From Rhodanobacter fulvus Jip2 (GTDB lineage Bacteria; Pseudomonadota; Gammaproteobacteria; Xanthomonadales; Rhodanobacteraceae), in assembly GCF_000264315.1 (NCBI RefSeq), contig NZ_AJXU01000015.1:1-64000 (forward strand): a stretch of DNA of 64,000 nt. The letters run 5' to 3'. The notes beneath the pieces were generated by a model. It was not told where the DNA came from. It was given only the letters and a program-made list of their open reading frames with translations, and did not search any database. Made by a program: the position numbers and the translations under genes. This document shows, piece after piece, positions 20,062 to 28,233 of the stretch; position 1 is the stretch's first letter; each line of letters opens with the position of its first letter.

Positions 20062-21690
20062 TCAATACGTGGCCAGCTTCACCCGCAGCACCTGCGGCTG
20101 GCTGGTGAGGTTGAGGCCGTAGTCGGTCTGGTCGCCGTTCCATTCGCGGATGAAATGCCACTGGCCGTTTTCGTCGTAGCGGCCTTCCTGCACTTTTTCC
20201 AGCAGGAAGTGCTGGCCGTCGTGGCCCTTGGGCGGCATGAAGTTCACCCGCGCGTGATAGCCGGCCACCAGGTATTCATTGGGGGCCAGTTGCACGATCA
20301 CCACGCCGCCGAGTTTTTGCGGATTGCCCTGCGGCGGATCCATGCCGAACTGCGGCCGGCCGTAGCTCACCTGCACCCGCCAGTCGCCCAGGTCCAGCGT
20401 CTGCTCGTGGGCTTCATCGGGTTCGGACGCGCCCCACACCTTGCCCGCGAAACTCTGCTTGGCGATCAGCCCGGCCAGCGGCGCCAGCAGCTCGTAGTTG
20501 GCGGCGAACGGCTGGATGGTTTCCGGGGTGATCGCCTTGGCGCCCAGCGGCCAGTTGGAATACTTCGTGTAATCCATGCCGAACGGCGAGAAGCCAATGC
20601 CCTGATGGCCCAGCGTGGCGAACACGTAGCGCGCATAAGCCACGTCGTTGCCGGTCTCGGCCACGAACAGCGCGTTGTCGGGGCGGCTGTAGCGGTCCAG
20701 CACGGTGGTGTATTTCTTCCACTCGCGCATGTAGATGTCGGGCGAAACGAAATCGAGCGACGGCGCTGCCGCACGCCAGATGCCGATCACGTTGTCGGTG
20801 GGGCCGCCACTGGAGTAACCGCCGGGCGGGCCGGGGTTGAACGGATCGCGCAGCGCCGCGTTGGCGTACATCGGCAGGTTGTAGACGGCCTTGCCCGCGG
20901 CGGCCACCTGTTCGATGTAGTGCGCGATGGCCCAGGCGTAGGAATATTCCGCCGCATCCTTGCCGAACACCTCACTCCACGTGCCGACCGATTTGCCGGC
21001 TTTCTTCAGCACCGCGGCAGGCACGGGCGACTGCAGCAGCTTGTCGCCCGCGGCCGAGTAGTCGCGATCGCTGCCGTAGGTGCCCGACTCGTTTTCCACC
21101 TGCACCATGATCACCGTGTGGCGATCGCCATCGATCTGCCGCAGGTGCTTCATCAGCGCCACGAAGGCGGTGCGATCGGCGTCCAGCGTGTGGCTACCCA
21201 GCGGCGACAGCGAGCCCAGTGTGGAGCCGTCCTTCTTCACCACGCGCGGGTAGCGCGCGTTGTCCAGCTTCACCCACGCGGGCGCGTAGTTCGGGCCGTT
21301 GTTTTTCCAGGTCGCGAACCACAGCAGCACCAGCCGCACGTCGTGCTCGCGCGCCTGCGTCACCAGCGTATCGAGGAAGCTGAAGTCGAACTGCCCCTGC
21401 GTGGGCTCGACCTGGCCCCAGCCGATCGGCACCTGCACCGTGTTGGCGTGCAGCGCTTCGATTGCCGGCCACACCGCCGGCAACATGTCCGGCCAGCCGC
21501 TGGAGTTGTTCACCTGCGCACCGAGGATCAGGTACGGCTTGCCATCCACCTGCAACTGATGGCGGCCCTCGGCGGTGACCACACGCGGCAATGGCGTGGA
21601 TGCGGCCTGCACGGTGGTGACACCCAGCGTGGCGACGCAAAGCAGCGGCAGCAGCAAGCGACGAATGGATCGGGATGGGGAAATGATCAT
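20062..21690 (-). CDS. GH35 beta-galactosidase, secreted
   Basis: A 542-aa family-35 retaining beta-galactosidase, predicted to cut beta-1,2-galactose from xyloglucan side chains in the periplasm. The start is the ATG at 21690 (GGTGA 6 nt upstream); the frame could open earlier only at a TTG. A Sec signal (RRLLLPLLCVATLGVTTVQA) is followed by the catalytic domain with acid/base E201 in VENESGTYG and nucleophile E345 in FVAETGND. The 144-residue spacing equals that of the characterised Cellvibrio GH35 enzyme as I recall it. It begins 4 bp after the stop codon of the acetylesterase gene, so the two are co-translated. Confidence 0.93.
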   Translation of the reverse strand: MIISPSRSIRRLLLPLLCVATLGVTTVQAASTPLPRVVTAEGRHQLQVDGKPYLILGAQVNNSSGWPDMLPAVWPAIEALHANTVQVPIGWGQVEPTQGQFDFSFLDTLVTQAREHDVRLVLLWFATWKNNGPNYAPAWVKLDNARYPRVVKKDGSTLGSLSPLGSHTLDADRTAFVALMKHLRQIDGDRHTVIMVQVENESGTYGSDRDYSAAGDKLLQSPVPAAVLKKAGKSVGTWSEVFGKDAAEYSYAWAIAHYIEQVAAAGKAVYNLPMYANAALRDPFNPGPPGGYSSGGPTDNVIGIWRAAAPSLDFVSPDIYMREWKKYTTVLDRYSRPDNALFVAETGNDVAYARYVFATLGHQGIGFSPFGMDYTKYSNWPLGAKAITPETIQPFAANYELLAPLAGLIAKQSFAGKVWGASEPDEAHEQTLDLGDWRVQVSYGRPQFGMDPPQGNPQKLGGVVIVQLAPNEYLVAGYHARVNFMPPKGHDGQHFLLEKVQEGRYDENGQWHFIREWNGDQTDYGLNLTSQPQVLRVKLATY

Positions 21691-21694
21691 GGTT

Positions 21695-23647
21695 TCACCA
21701 GGGTCGGGTTTCAAAGGGCGAGGCCGGCAGGCCCTCGCGATTGATCAGGGTGGCGTGCACCGGGTTGTCGCTCCAGCCGTAGCGCACCGCGATCGGCACG
21801 CTGACATCGGCGCTGGATACCACCACGGTGTCGCCCTCGATGCGCGCCTGGGCGGGATGGAATTGACGATCGGCACCGGCCATCTGGAAACCGCCCAGCT
21901 TGCCGTCGCGCGCGGCCAGCGTGCTGCCTTGCGTATCGAACGAGAGGATGGCGCGCGGGCCGTCGATGCGGATCGTGGTGTAGCGCGGCCCGGCATACAC
22001 CAGCGTGTCGCCGTACACCACGTGCCGCGCCGCCAGCGCCAGCCGATGGCCGACGTCCTGCTTGTTGACCGGGTGGATATCGTCGGGATTGCCGATGTCG
22101 ATCGTCACCGCCTGCCCCGTGGCCGGCAAGCTCAGCGCGGCCGATTGCGACGCGCGCAATTGCGCCCACGGACTCGCTTGCGCGGTGTCCTGCCCGGAAA
22201 TCCAGTTGGCCAGTTGCACCCACAGGAACGGCAGTTGCGGTTGCTGCCAGTCTGCGCGCCACGCCTTGATCATGGTGGTGAACTGGTCGCGATAACGGCT
22301 CGCATCACCGGGGCCGGCGTTCGCCTCGCCCTGGTACCACAGCACGCCGCGCAGCGGGTAGCGGATCAGCGGATGGATCATCTTGTTGTAGAGCAGCGTG
22401 GCCAGCTGATTCTTGCCGTCCAGCGTGGTGATGGTCACCGTCGCCGGCACCGGGCGGAACTGCCAGTCGCCGGCCAGCGGATGGCGCGTGCCGCCTTGCG
22501 CCTGCACGTAGAACATGTCGGCGTCGCCATAGATGCCGCCGTAGCCACCTTCGTCGGTAACCTGCAACGCGATGGTGTTGCGCCCGGCATGCAGCAGCGC
22601 CGGTGCCACGTGGTAGACACGGGCGACGTTCCACTCGTCGCTCTGCGCGGTAACACGCTTGCCGTTGACCCACGCCTGCGCGGTGTCGTCGAACTTGCCC
22701 AGGCCCAGCTGCACGCCGCGCGCGGCTTCGGCCGCATCGAGGGTGAAACTGGTGCGATACCAGGCCACGCCATCCATACCGAAATAACCGGCCTTCTCCC
22801 AGTACGCGGGCACCGCCATGGATGCCCAATCGCCGGTATCCAGCGCCGCCGCAGCCCATGATGGTTCACCGCTGGCATCCATCACCGGACCCTTCGCCCC
22901 GGCCCCGGCCTCGAGCCGCTTCCACGTAGCCTGCGTCTTGCGCCGATCCTCCGCCGCCAGCCCGGCAGCCTGCGCACTCACCACCGACGGCGACACGCCG
23001 GTGCTGGCGGCATCCATCCACGCCTCGATGCGGCTGCCGCCCCAACTGCTGTGGATCATGCCGATGGGCACGCCGGTGCGAGCGCGGATCTCGCGCGCGA
23101 AAAACCAGCACACGGCGGAAAAGTCGCCCGCCGTCTGCGGCGTGGCGTGCTGCCAGCTGCCCCCGGCGAGGTGGTCGGACGGCTCACCCGACCACGACTT
23201 GGGCACGGTGAAACCACGTATGCCGACATCGTTGGCGCGGGCGATTTCCGCCTTGGCGTTCCGCGCCTGCGACAGCTTGAACTCCATGTTCGACTGGCCC
23301 GAACACAGCCACACGTCGCCCAACATCACGTCGTGCGCCACTTTCTTCTGGGTGCCGTCGGCGATCGTCAAGGTGTAGGGGCCACCGGCGCCATGGGCTG
23401 GCAAGGCGGCCTTCCATTCGCCCTTCGCGCTGGCGGTGGCTTGCGTCGATTTGCCGTCGAAGGCGACCTGCACCACGCTGCCTGGCGCGGCCCAGCCCCA
23501 CACATTCAGCGGCTGGTCGCGCTGCAGCACCGCGCCGTCGGTAAACAGCAGTGGCACGTCCAGCGATGCCGCTGGCGCTGTCGCGGCGCAGGCCAGCGGG
23601 CTGCACAACAGCGCAAGCCACGCCATGTGATTCAGACGGCTATTCAT
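21695..23647 (-). CDS. Sialate O-acetylesterase-like esterase (CE20-type xyloglucan acetylesterase)
   Basis: A 650-aa SGNH-type esterase. After a short Sec signal there is an N-terminal beta domain, then the nucleophile S119 in CSGQSNMEF and VGIMIHSSWGGSRIEAW-like block (here VPIGMIHSSWGG). A jelly-roll insert (WVNGKRV, YGGIYGD) interrupts the catalytic domain, and HPVNKQDVGHRLA supplies the C-terminal His. This insert architecture matches the CE20 family described from the Xanthomonas xyloglucan locus, where the enzyme removes acetyl groups from galactosyl residues. The ATG overlaps the GH36 stop codon (ATGA). Family assignment by architecture and context; a sialate esterase proper is less likely because no sialic acid genes are near. 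Confidence 0.87.
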   Translation of the reverse strand: MNSRLNHMAWLALLCSPLACAATAPAASLDVPLLFTDGAVLQRDQPLNVWGWAAPGSVVQVAFDGKSTQATASAKGEWKAALPAHGAGGPYTLTIADGTQKKVAHDVMLGDVWLCSGQSNMEFKLSQARNAKAEIARANDVGIRGFTVPKSWSGEPSDHLAGGSWQHATPQTAGDFSAVCWFFAREIRARTGVPIGMIHSSWGGSRIEAWMDAASTGVSPSVVSAQAAGLAAEDRRKTQATWKRLEAGAGAKGPVMDASGEPSWAAAALDTGDWASMAVPAYWEKAGYFGMDGVAWYRTSFTLDAAEAARGVQLGLGKFDDTAQAWVNGKRVTAQSDEWNVARVYHVAPALLHAGRNTIALQVTDEGGYGGIYGDADMFYVQAQGGTRHPLAGDWQFRPVPATVTITTLDGKNQLATLLYNKMIHPLIRYPLRGVLWYQGEANAGPGDASRYRDQFTTMIKAWRADWQQPQLPFLWVQLANWISGQDTAQASPWAQLRASQSAALSLPATGQAVTIDIGNPDDIHPVNKQDVGHRLALAARHVVYGDTLVYAGPRYTTIRIDGPRAILSFDTQGSTLAARDGKLGGFQMAGADRQFHPAQARIEGDTVVVSSADVSVPIAVRYGWSDNPVHATLINREGLPASPFETRPW

Positions 23648-25890
23648 CGTTTACCCCCGACCCGATCGAACACGATGGCGGCGGCCTGGTAATCGCCCTT
23701 CAGGGCCAGGTCGATGCCGTGATTCATCCAGTAGGCGCCGCTGGCCTCGACCAACGTGCCTGCCACCGGCGCGCCGTGCAGCGAACGCCAACGATAGCGC
23801 GCATCGGGATCGAGCCCCTGCAGGCGCACGCGCGGATAGGGGTACTTCATCTGGCTGGCATGCAGGAAGGCGAACAGCACTGCCTGCGCACCATCGCGCG
23901 ATACCGATTCGGTGGCCGCGTGCGGGCTGTTGTCGCGTGGCGACAGCAGCCGGTACAGCTTGCCCTGCTGCACGCTGGTGCGGATCGCCTTGTACTCGGC
24001 CACGTATTTTTTCGCGGCGGCAAAGTCCTGCGGACTCCAGTGCAACAGGTTGGCGCCGATGCCCAGCGAACCCTGCATCGAGGACAGGAAACGGTAATCC
24101 AGCGAGGTGCTGCGGTCGTTCACCCAGTTTGGCGAATCGGTGACCCAGGCCATCATCACGGCCGGCGCGTAGGCGTAGCTGAAACCGTCCTGGATCGACA
24201 GCCGGTCGAACGGGTCGGTGTTGTCGGACGGCCATACTTCGTCGGTGTGGCCCAGGATGCCCAGGTCGACGCGACCGCCGCCGCCCGAGCACGATTCGAT
24301 CTCCACGTTCGGGTGCCGTTTGCGCAGCTCGGCCAGGATGCCGTACAGGTTGCGCACGTAGTCGACGTAGACTTTCTGCTGCTGATCGGGCGCCACCTGC
24401 GGCCAGCCCGGCTCGGACCAGTTGCGGTTGTAGTCCCACTTCAGAAACGCGATGTCGTTGTGGCTGAGGAGGTCGTCCAGCACCTTGAACACGTGGTCGC
24501 GCACATCCTGCCGCGCCAGGTTCAGCACCAGCTGGTTGCGCCCCTCGCTGCGCGGGCGGCCGGGGAAATTCAGCACCCAATCGGGATGCGCGCGGTACAG
24601 GTCGCTGTCCGGGTTGACCATCTCCGGTTCCACCCACAGGCCGAAATCCATCTTCAGCGCGTGCACCTTGTCGATCAGCGGCTTCAGCCCGTGCGGGAAT
24701 TTCTTCGGGTTGACCACCCAGTCGCCCAGCCCGGCATGGTCGTCGTTGCGGGCGCCGAACCAGCCGTCGTCCATCACGAAGCGCTCCACCCCGATGCTGG
24801 CGGCCAGCTCGGCCAGATGTTCCTGGCCGGCCTGGTCGACGGCGAAGTTGGTGGCTTCCCACGAGTTGTACAGCACCGGGCGCAGCCGCGGTTTCGGATG
24901 CTGGGGCACGATCTGCGCCAGCTCGAACCGGTGCAGCAGGCGCGATGCCTCGCCGATGCCGCCGCTGGTGTAGCCGGCGTAGAAAACGGGTGTGCTCACC
25001 GATTCGCCCGGCGCCAGCGGCCAGGCGAAATCGAACGGGTTGAAGCCGCCGGTGACCCGCACCTGATGCAGCACGCCCTGCTCCACGGTGATGCGCCACG
25101 AGCCACTCCAGGCCAGCGCGCCGAACCACACGTCACCGTGATCCTCGGCCCAGTCGCCACCGCGCTCGATCGCGAACCACGGGTTGTTTTCGTGGCCGGT
25201 GGAACCGCGCCGGCTCTCCAGCACGGTGTTGCCGGGGGTGATCGCACGCGTCTGCAGCTGCCATTCGCCGGCCCAGCGTCCAGTGAGGTAGCGCAGCGAA
25301 TAGTCCTCGGCGGCGGGCAGGTTCCAGCTGGCCGCGGCGACGCTGTCGATCGTCAGCGCCTGCTTCGTGTGGTTCTCGATCAAGGCCGAGCGGCCGATGA
25401 TGCCGGTGGCCGGATCGACCACGTAATGCAGCGTCACGTCCAGCGGCTGGCGGATGTCGCGCAGGTGCACGTCCAGCGTGTCGCCCTTGATTTGATGCGA
25501 CACGTAATGCAGCACCAGGTCGCGGTTGCCGTCGGCGTAGCGCAGTTTCAGGTCCGGCTCCACATACATCGAACCGCCCCAGCCGGCGTACTCCTGCAGG
25601 CTGGTGCTGGCCGGCGGATCGAACGAGACATTGCCCTCGTTGGTATGTGCGGCGGGCAACGCGTCACTCGTCGCCAGCCGCGCGCCCCAGTACAGCGTCT
25701 GCAACTGGTCGCTCTCGTTGACGCCGAACGCGTAGGACATCGCGTCGGTATCGATGCGGAACACCCGCGTGGTCGCGTCGTAGCGGATGGTCTGCGCCTG
25801 CGCCATGGCGGCGACGCCCATCAATACGCACGCCAGCAGCAGCCGCCGTGTCGCGCTCCACGAAAGAGAGAAGGTGGCGGCTGGATTCAT
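23644..25890 (-). CDS. GH36 alpha-galactosidase, secreted
   Basis: A 748-aa family-36 retaining alpha-galactosidase. The start ATG at 25890 has AGGGG 7 nt upstream; it is followed by a Sec signal ending in MAQAQ. The N-terminal beta-supersandwich precedes a (beta/alpha)8 barrel with nucleophile D486 in FLKWDYNRNW and acid/base D556 in SDNTDPFDRL; ESCSGGGGR is the usual substrate loop. The gene overlaps GH74 upstream and the acetylesterase downstream by 4 bp each, so it is an integral operon member. Ordinary xyloglucan has beta- rather than alpha-linked D-galactose, so its substrate here is unclear: galactomannan side chains or an unusual xyloglucan decoration are options. Confidence 0.93.
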   Translation of the reverse strand: MNPAATFSLSWSATRRLLLACVLMGVAAMAQAQTIRYDATTRVFRIDTDAMSYAFGVNESDQLQTLYWGARLATSDALPAAHTNEGNVSFDPPASTSLQEYAGWGGSMYVEPDLKLRYADGNRDLVLHYVSHQIKGDTLDVHLRDIRQPLDVTLHYVVDPATGIIGRSALIENHTKQALTIDSVAAASWNLPAAEDYSLRYLTGRWAGEWQLQTRAITPGNTVLESRRGSTGHENNPWFAIERGGDWAEDHGDVWFGALAWSGSWRITVEQGVLHQVRVTGGFNPFDFAWPLAPGESVSTPVFYAGYTSGGIGEASRLLHRFELAQIVPQHPKPRLRPVLYNSWEATNFAVDQAGQEHLAELAASIGVERFVMDDGWFGARNDDHAGLGDWVVNPKKFPHGLKPLIDKVHALKMDFGLWVEPEMVNPDSDLYRAHPDWVLNFPGRPRSEGRNQLVLNLARQDVRDHVFKVLDDLLSHNDIAFLKWDYNRNWSEPGWPQVAPDQQQKVYVDYVRNLYGILAELRKRHPNVEIESCSGGGGRVDLGILGHTDEVWPSDNTDPFDRLSIQDGFSYAYAPAVMMAWVTDSPNWVNDRSTSLDYRFLSSMQGSLGIGANLLHWSPQDFAAAKKYVAEYKAIRTSVQQGKLYRLLSPRDNSPHAATESVSRDGAQAVLFAFLHASQMKYPYPRVRLQGLDPDARYRWRSLHGAPVAGTLVEASGAYWMNHGIDLALKGDYQAAAIVFDRVGGKR

Positions 25891-28163
25891 GGTTGTTCCC
25901 CTTTCGGATCGCCGCGGAAGATGCCGCGGCCACCCGTAGCAAAATACACGCGCCCGAACACGCGCGGGTCGCCGGTGACGTAACCCACCTCGCCGTACTG
26001 ATGCGCATCGTCGTTGACGCGCTGCCACTGCGCGCCGCCGTCGATCGAACGGAACAGCCCGCGCTGACCGTCAATCGCGCCGGCCAGGAACAACGCCGAT
26101 TCGCTGTGCCCAGGTGCGGGCTTGCCGAAGCCCAGCGACACCGCGCTGTCGATGCCGTGGCTCTGTCGCAACACACGGCCGTCGTCGCTGCCATGGATCA
26201 CACCGCCGCGCGCGCTGATCGCCACCAGCTCGCCGGCCTGCCCCGGCACCGCGTAGACCACGGCATTGGTGGGCCGATGCGGCGCCTGGTATTGCTGCTT
26301 CACCGCGTCGCCGAAAGCACCGTCGATCGCGCTGAAATGCAGCCCGCCATCGTGGCTGGCGAACAGCGCGCCGGTGGTGATGTCCTGCGCGTAGAAACGC
26401 TGCGCATCGACGCGATCGGCCAGCACGCGCGCCGCTTTCGGCAAGCCTTCTGCCGCATTCCAGTGCTTGCCCCAGTCGCGGGTGACATACGCGTTGCCGG
26501 CGTCCAGCGGAAACCACAACGCGCTGCGGCCATCGGCGGCCACGGCCACCGTACCTTCGCCCTTGCCGCCCGGCTCGCTGGCAAACGCGTGCCAGGTGCT
26601 GGCGCCGTCCAGCGAGTACGCAGCGCGTACCGCGTCGACCGACCCGCGGATGCGGCCCGTGCGCACCACCACGCGCGGCGCATTGCCGGCCACATCGATG
26701 CTGTAGCCATTGGCATAGCGTGGTGGCGCGGCGAACTGCAGCGGCGCCACGTCGAGATCGTCATGCCGGAAACCATCGAGGTCACCCACCGCGCTCAGCA
26801 GATGCGCGCCCTCGGCCGGGCTGGCCAGACCCAGCGGCACGGTCTCCTCCAGGTTGGTGTCCTGGAACCACCAGTCCACGGTGCCGCCGTGGTCGAACGC
26901 GCGCATGTTGCGCGAGGCCCACACGCCGTAGCCGGTGACGAACATCACGTGGTCGGGATCGAACGGATCGATCACCAGACTGCTCATCCAGTGCGGATGA
27001 TGGTCGGCGGTCCAGCGTGCATTCGAATGATCGAAGGTGGAGCGCGGAAACACGGGCTGCCAGTGCTGGCCGCCATCGGTGCTGCGGTAGATCTCGTCGT
27101 ACGGCGTGTAGTGGCAGAACGTGCTGGCCATCAGGATGCGCGGATCGTGCGCATCCACGGTGATGTCGCCCCAGCCGAAGCCGCTGGGTTTGCCGTTGCG
27201 CGGGATCGGCGTGATGTCGGTCCAGCGGTCGTCGGCGGGGGTGAATTTCCACACCGCGCCGTCGTTCATGTCGTCCGGCCCGGGCTCGTCGCCATAGGTC
27301 AGGTAATAGCTGCCGTCCGCGCTGCGGCGCATGTGCGTGGGGCGCAGGCCGGTGGGTTGGCCCGGTACCGCCTGCCAGCTTTTGCCGCCATCGGTGGAAC
27401 GGAACAGGCTGGTTTCGCGGGTGGAAACGCCGGCGTACAGCACCGGCGTGGGCTCGCCGCTTTTGCCGCTGGCCGGCTCGAACACCACGAACACGATGCC
27501 GATCGGCTGGCGTCGCCACTGGTTCTTCGCGGTGGAGGCGAACGAGGTCGCCACCGCGGGAAACGCGTCGACACGCGCCCAGTGCGCCGCATGGTCGTCA
27601 CTGCGCCACAGGCCCGCATCGCGCGAGCCGAAGAAAAGAATGCGGCCATCATGCGGATCAACGGCGAGTCGCTCGCCATTGCCGCGGGCCAGTTCATTGC
27701 CACCCAGTTTGAACGGCAGGTCCACGCGCTGGAACGTGGCGCCACGATCGTGCGAGCGCAGGATCGCGCCGTTGCCGGCGGCCTCGGTCGTATACGTGCC
27801 GGCGGCCAGGTAGATCCAGCCGGTGTCGTGCGGGTCCACCGCCATGCTGCCGATGCCGGTGAGGTTGGCGTCGTCGGCGCCCAGCCAGTCGGTCAGCGGC
27901 AGCCATTTTTTCGCCGCATCGTCCCAGCGGTACGCGCCACCGACGTCGGTGCGCGCGTAGTACAAGCCTTTTTCGGCGGGATGAAAAACCAGGCCACTGA
28001 CATAACCGCCACCACCGATGCGCACGCTTTGCCAGTCGTAGTGCACGTCCTGCGCGACGGCAGCCAGCGGCAACCACAAGCCGCAGACCCACAGGCAGGC
28101 AACACGCCGAAGGCGCGACAGCAGGGTGGAAGAAGGACGATGGAATCGGTGCTGGCTCATCAT
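25887..28163 (-). CDS. GH74 endo-xyloglucanase
   Basis: A 758-aa family-74 inverting endo-beta-1,4-glucanase that cuts the xyloglucan backbone. The start is the ATG at 28163 or the adjacent ATG at 28160 (AGGA just upstream). The Sec signal LWVCGLWLPLAAVAQ is followed by two seven-bladed propellers recognisable from RIGGGGYVSGLVFHP, YYARTDVGGAYRWD (base D73 by comparison with the family), repeated YRSTDGGQHW-type BNR motifs and VGDLDGFRHDDLD near the domain junction. No carbohydrate-binding module is attached. It is the key depolymerase of the locus, lying 70 bp after the TonB-dependent receptor and coupled to GH36. Confidence 0.94.
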   Translation of the reverse strand: MMSQHRFHRPSSTLLSRLRRVACLWVCGLWLPLAAVAQDVHYDWQSVRIGGGGYVSGLVFHPAEKGLYYARTDVGGAYRWDDAAKKWLPLTDWLGADDANLTGIGSMAVDPHDTGWIYLAAGTYTTEAAGNGAILRSHDRGATFQRVDLPFKLGGNELARGNGERLAVDPHDGRILFFGSRDAGLWRSDDHAAHWARVDAFPAVATSFASTAKNQWRRQPIGIVFVVFEPASGKSGEPTPVLYAGVSTRETSLFRSTDGGKSWQAVPGQPTGLRPTHMRRSADGSYYLTYGDEPGPDDMNDGAVWKFTPADDRWTDITPIPRNGKPSGFGWGDITVDAHDPRILMASTFCHYTPYDEIYRSTDGGQHWQPVFPRSTFDHSNARWTADHHPHWMSSLVIDPFDPDHVMFVTGYGVWASRNMRAFDHGGTVDWWFQDTNLEETVPLGLASPAEGAHLLSAVGDLDGFRHDDLDVAPLQFAAPPRYANGYSIDVAGNAPRVVVRTGRIRGSVDAVRAAYSLDGASTWHAFASEPGGKGEGTVAVAADGRSALWFPLDAGNAYVTRDWGKHWNAAEGLPKAARVLADRVDAQRFYAQDITTGALFASHDGGLHFSAIDGAFGDAVKQQYQAPHRPTNAVVYAVPGQAGELVAISARGGVIHGSDDGRVLRQSHGIDSAVSLGFGKPAPGHSESALFLAGAIDGQRGLFRSIDGGAQWQRVNDDAHQYGEVGYVTGDPRVFGRVYFATGGRGIFRGDPKGEQP

Positions 28164-28233
28164 CGCGTCCTGTGGAAAAAGGTGCCGACAACCCGGGAAG
28201 GGGTACGGACTGCCGGCACCGTGGAGCAACGGA

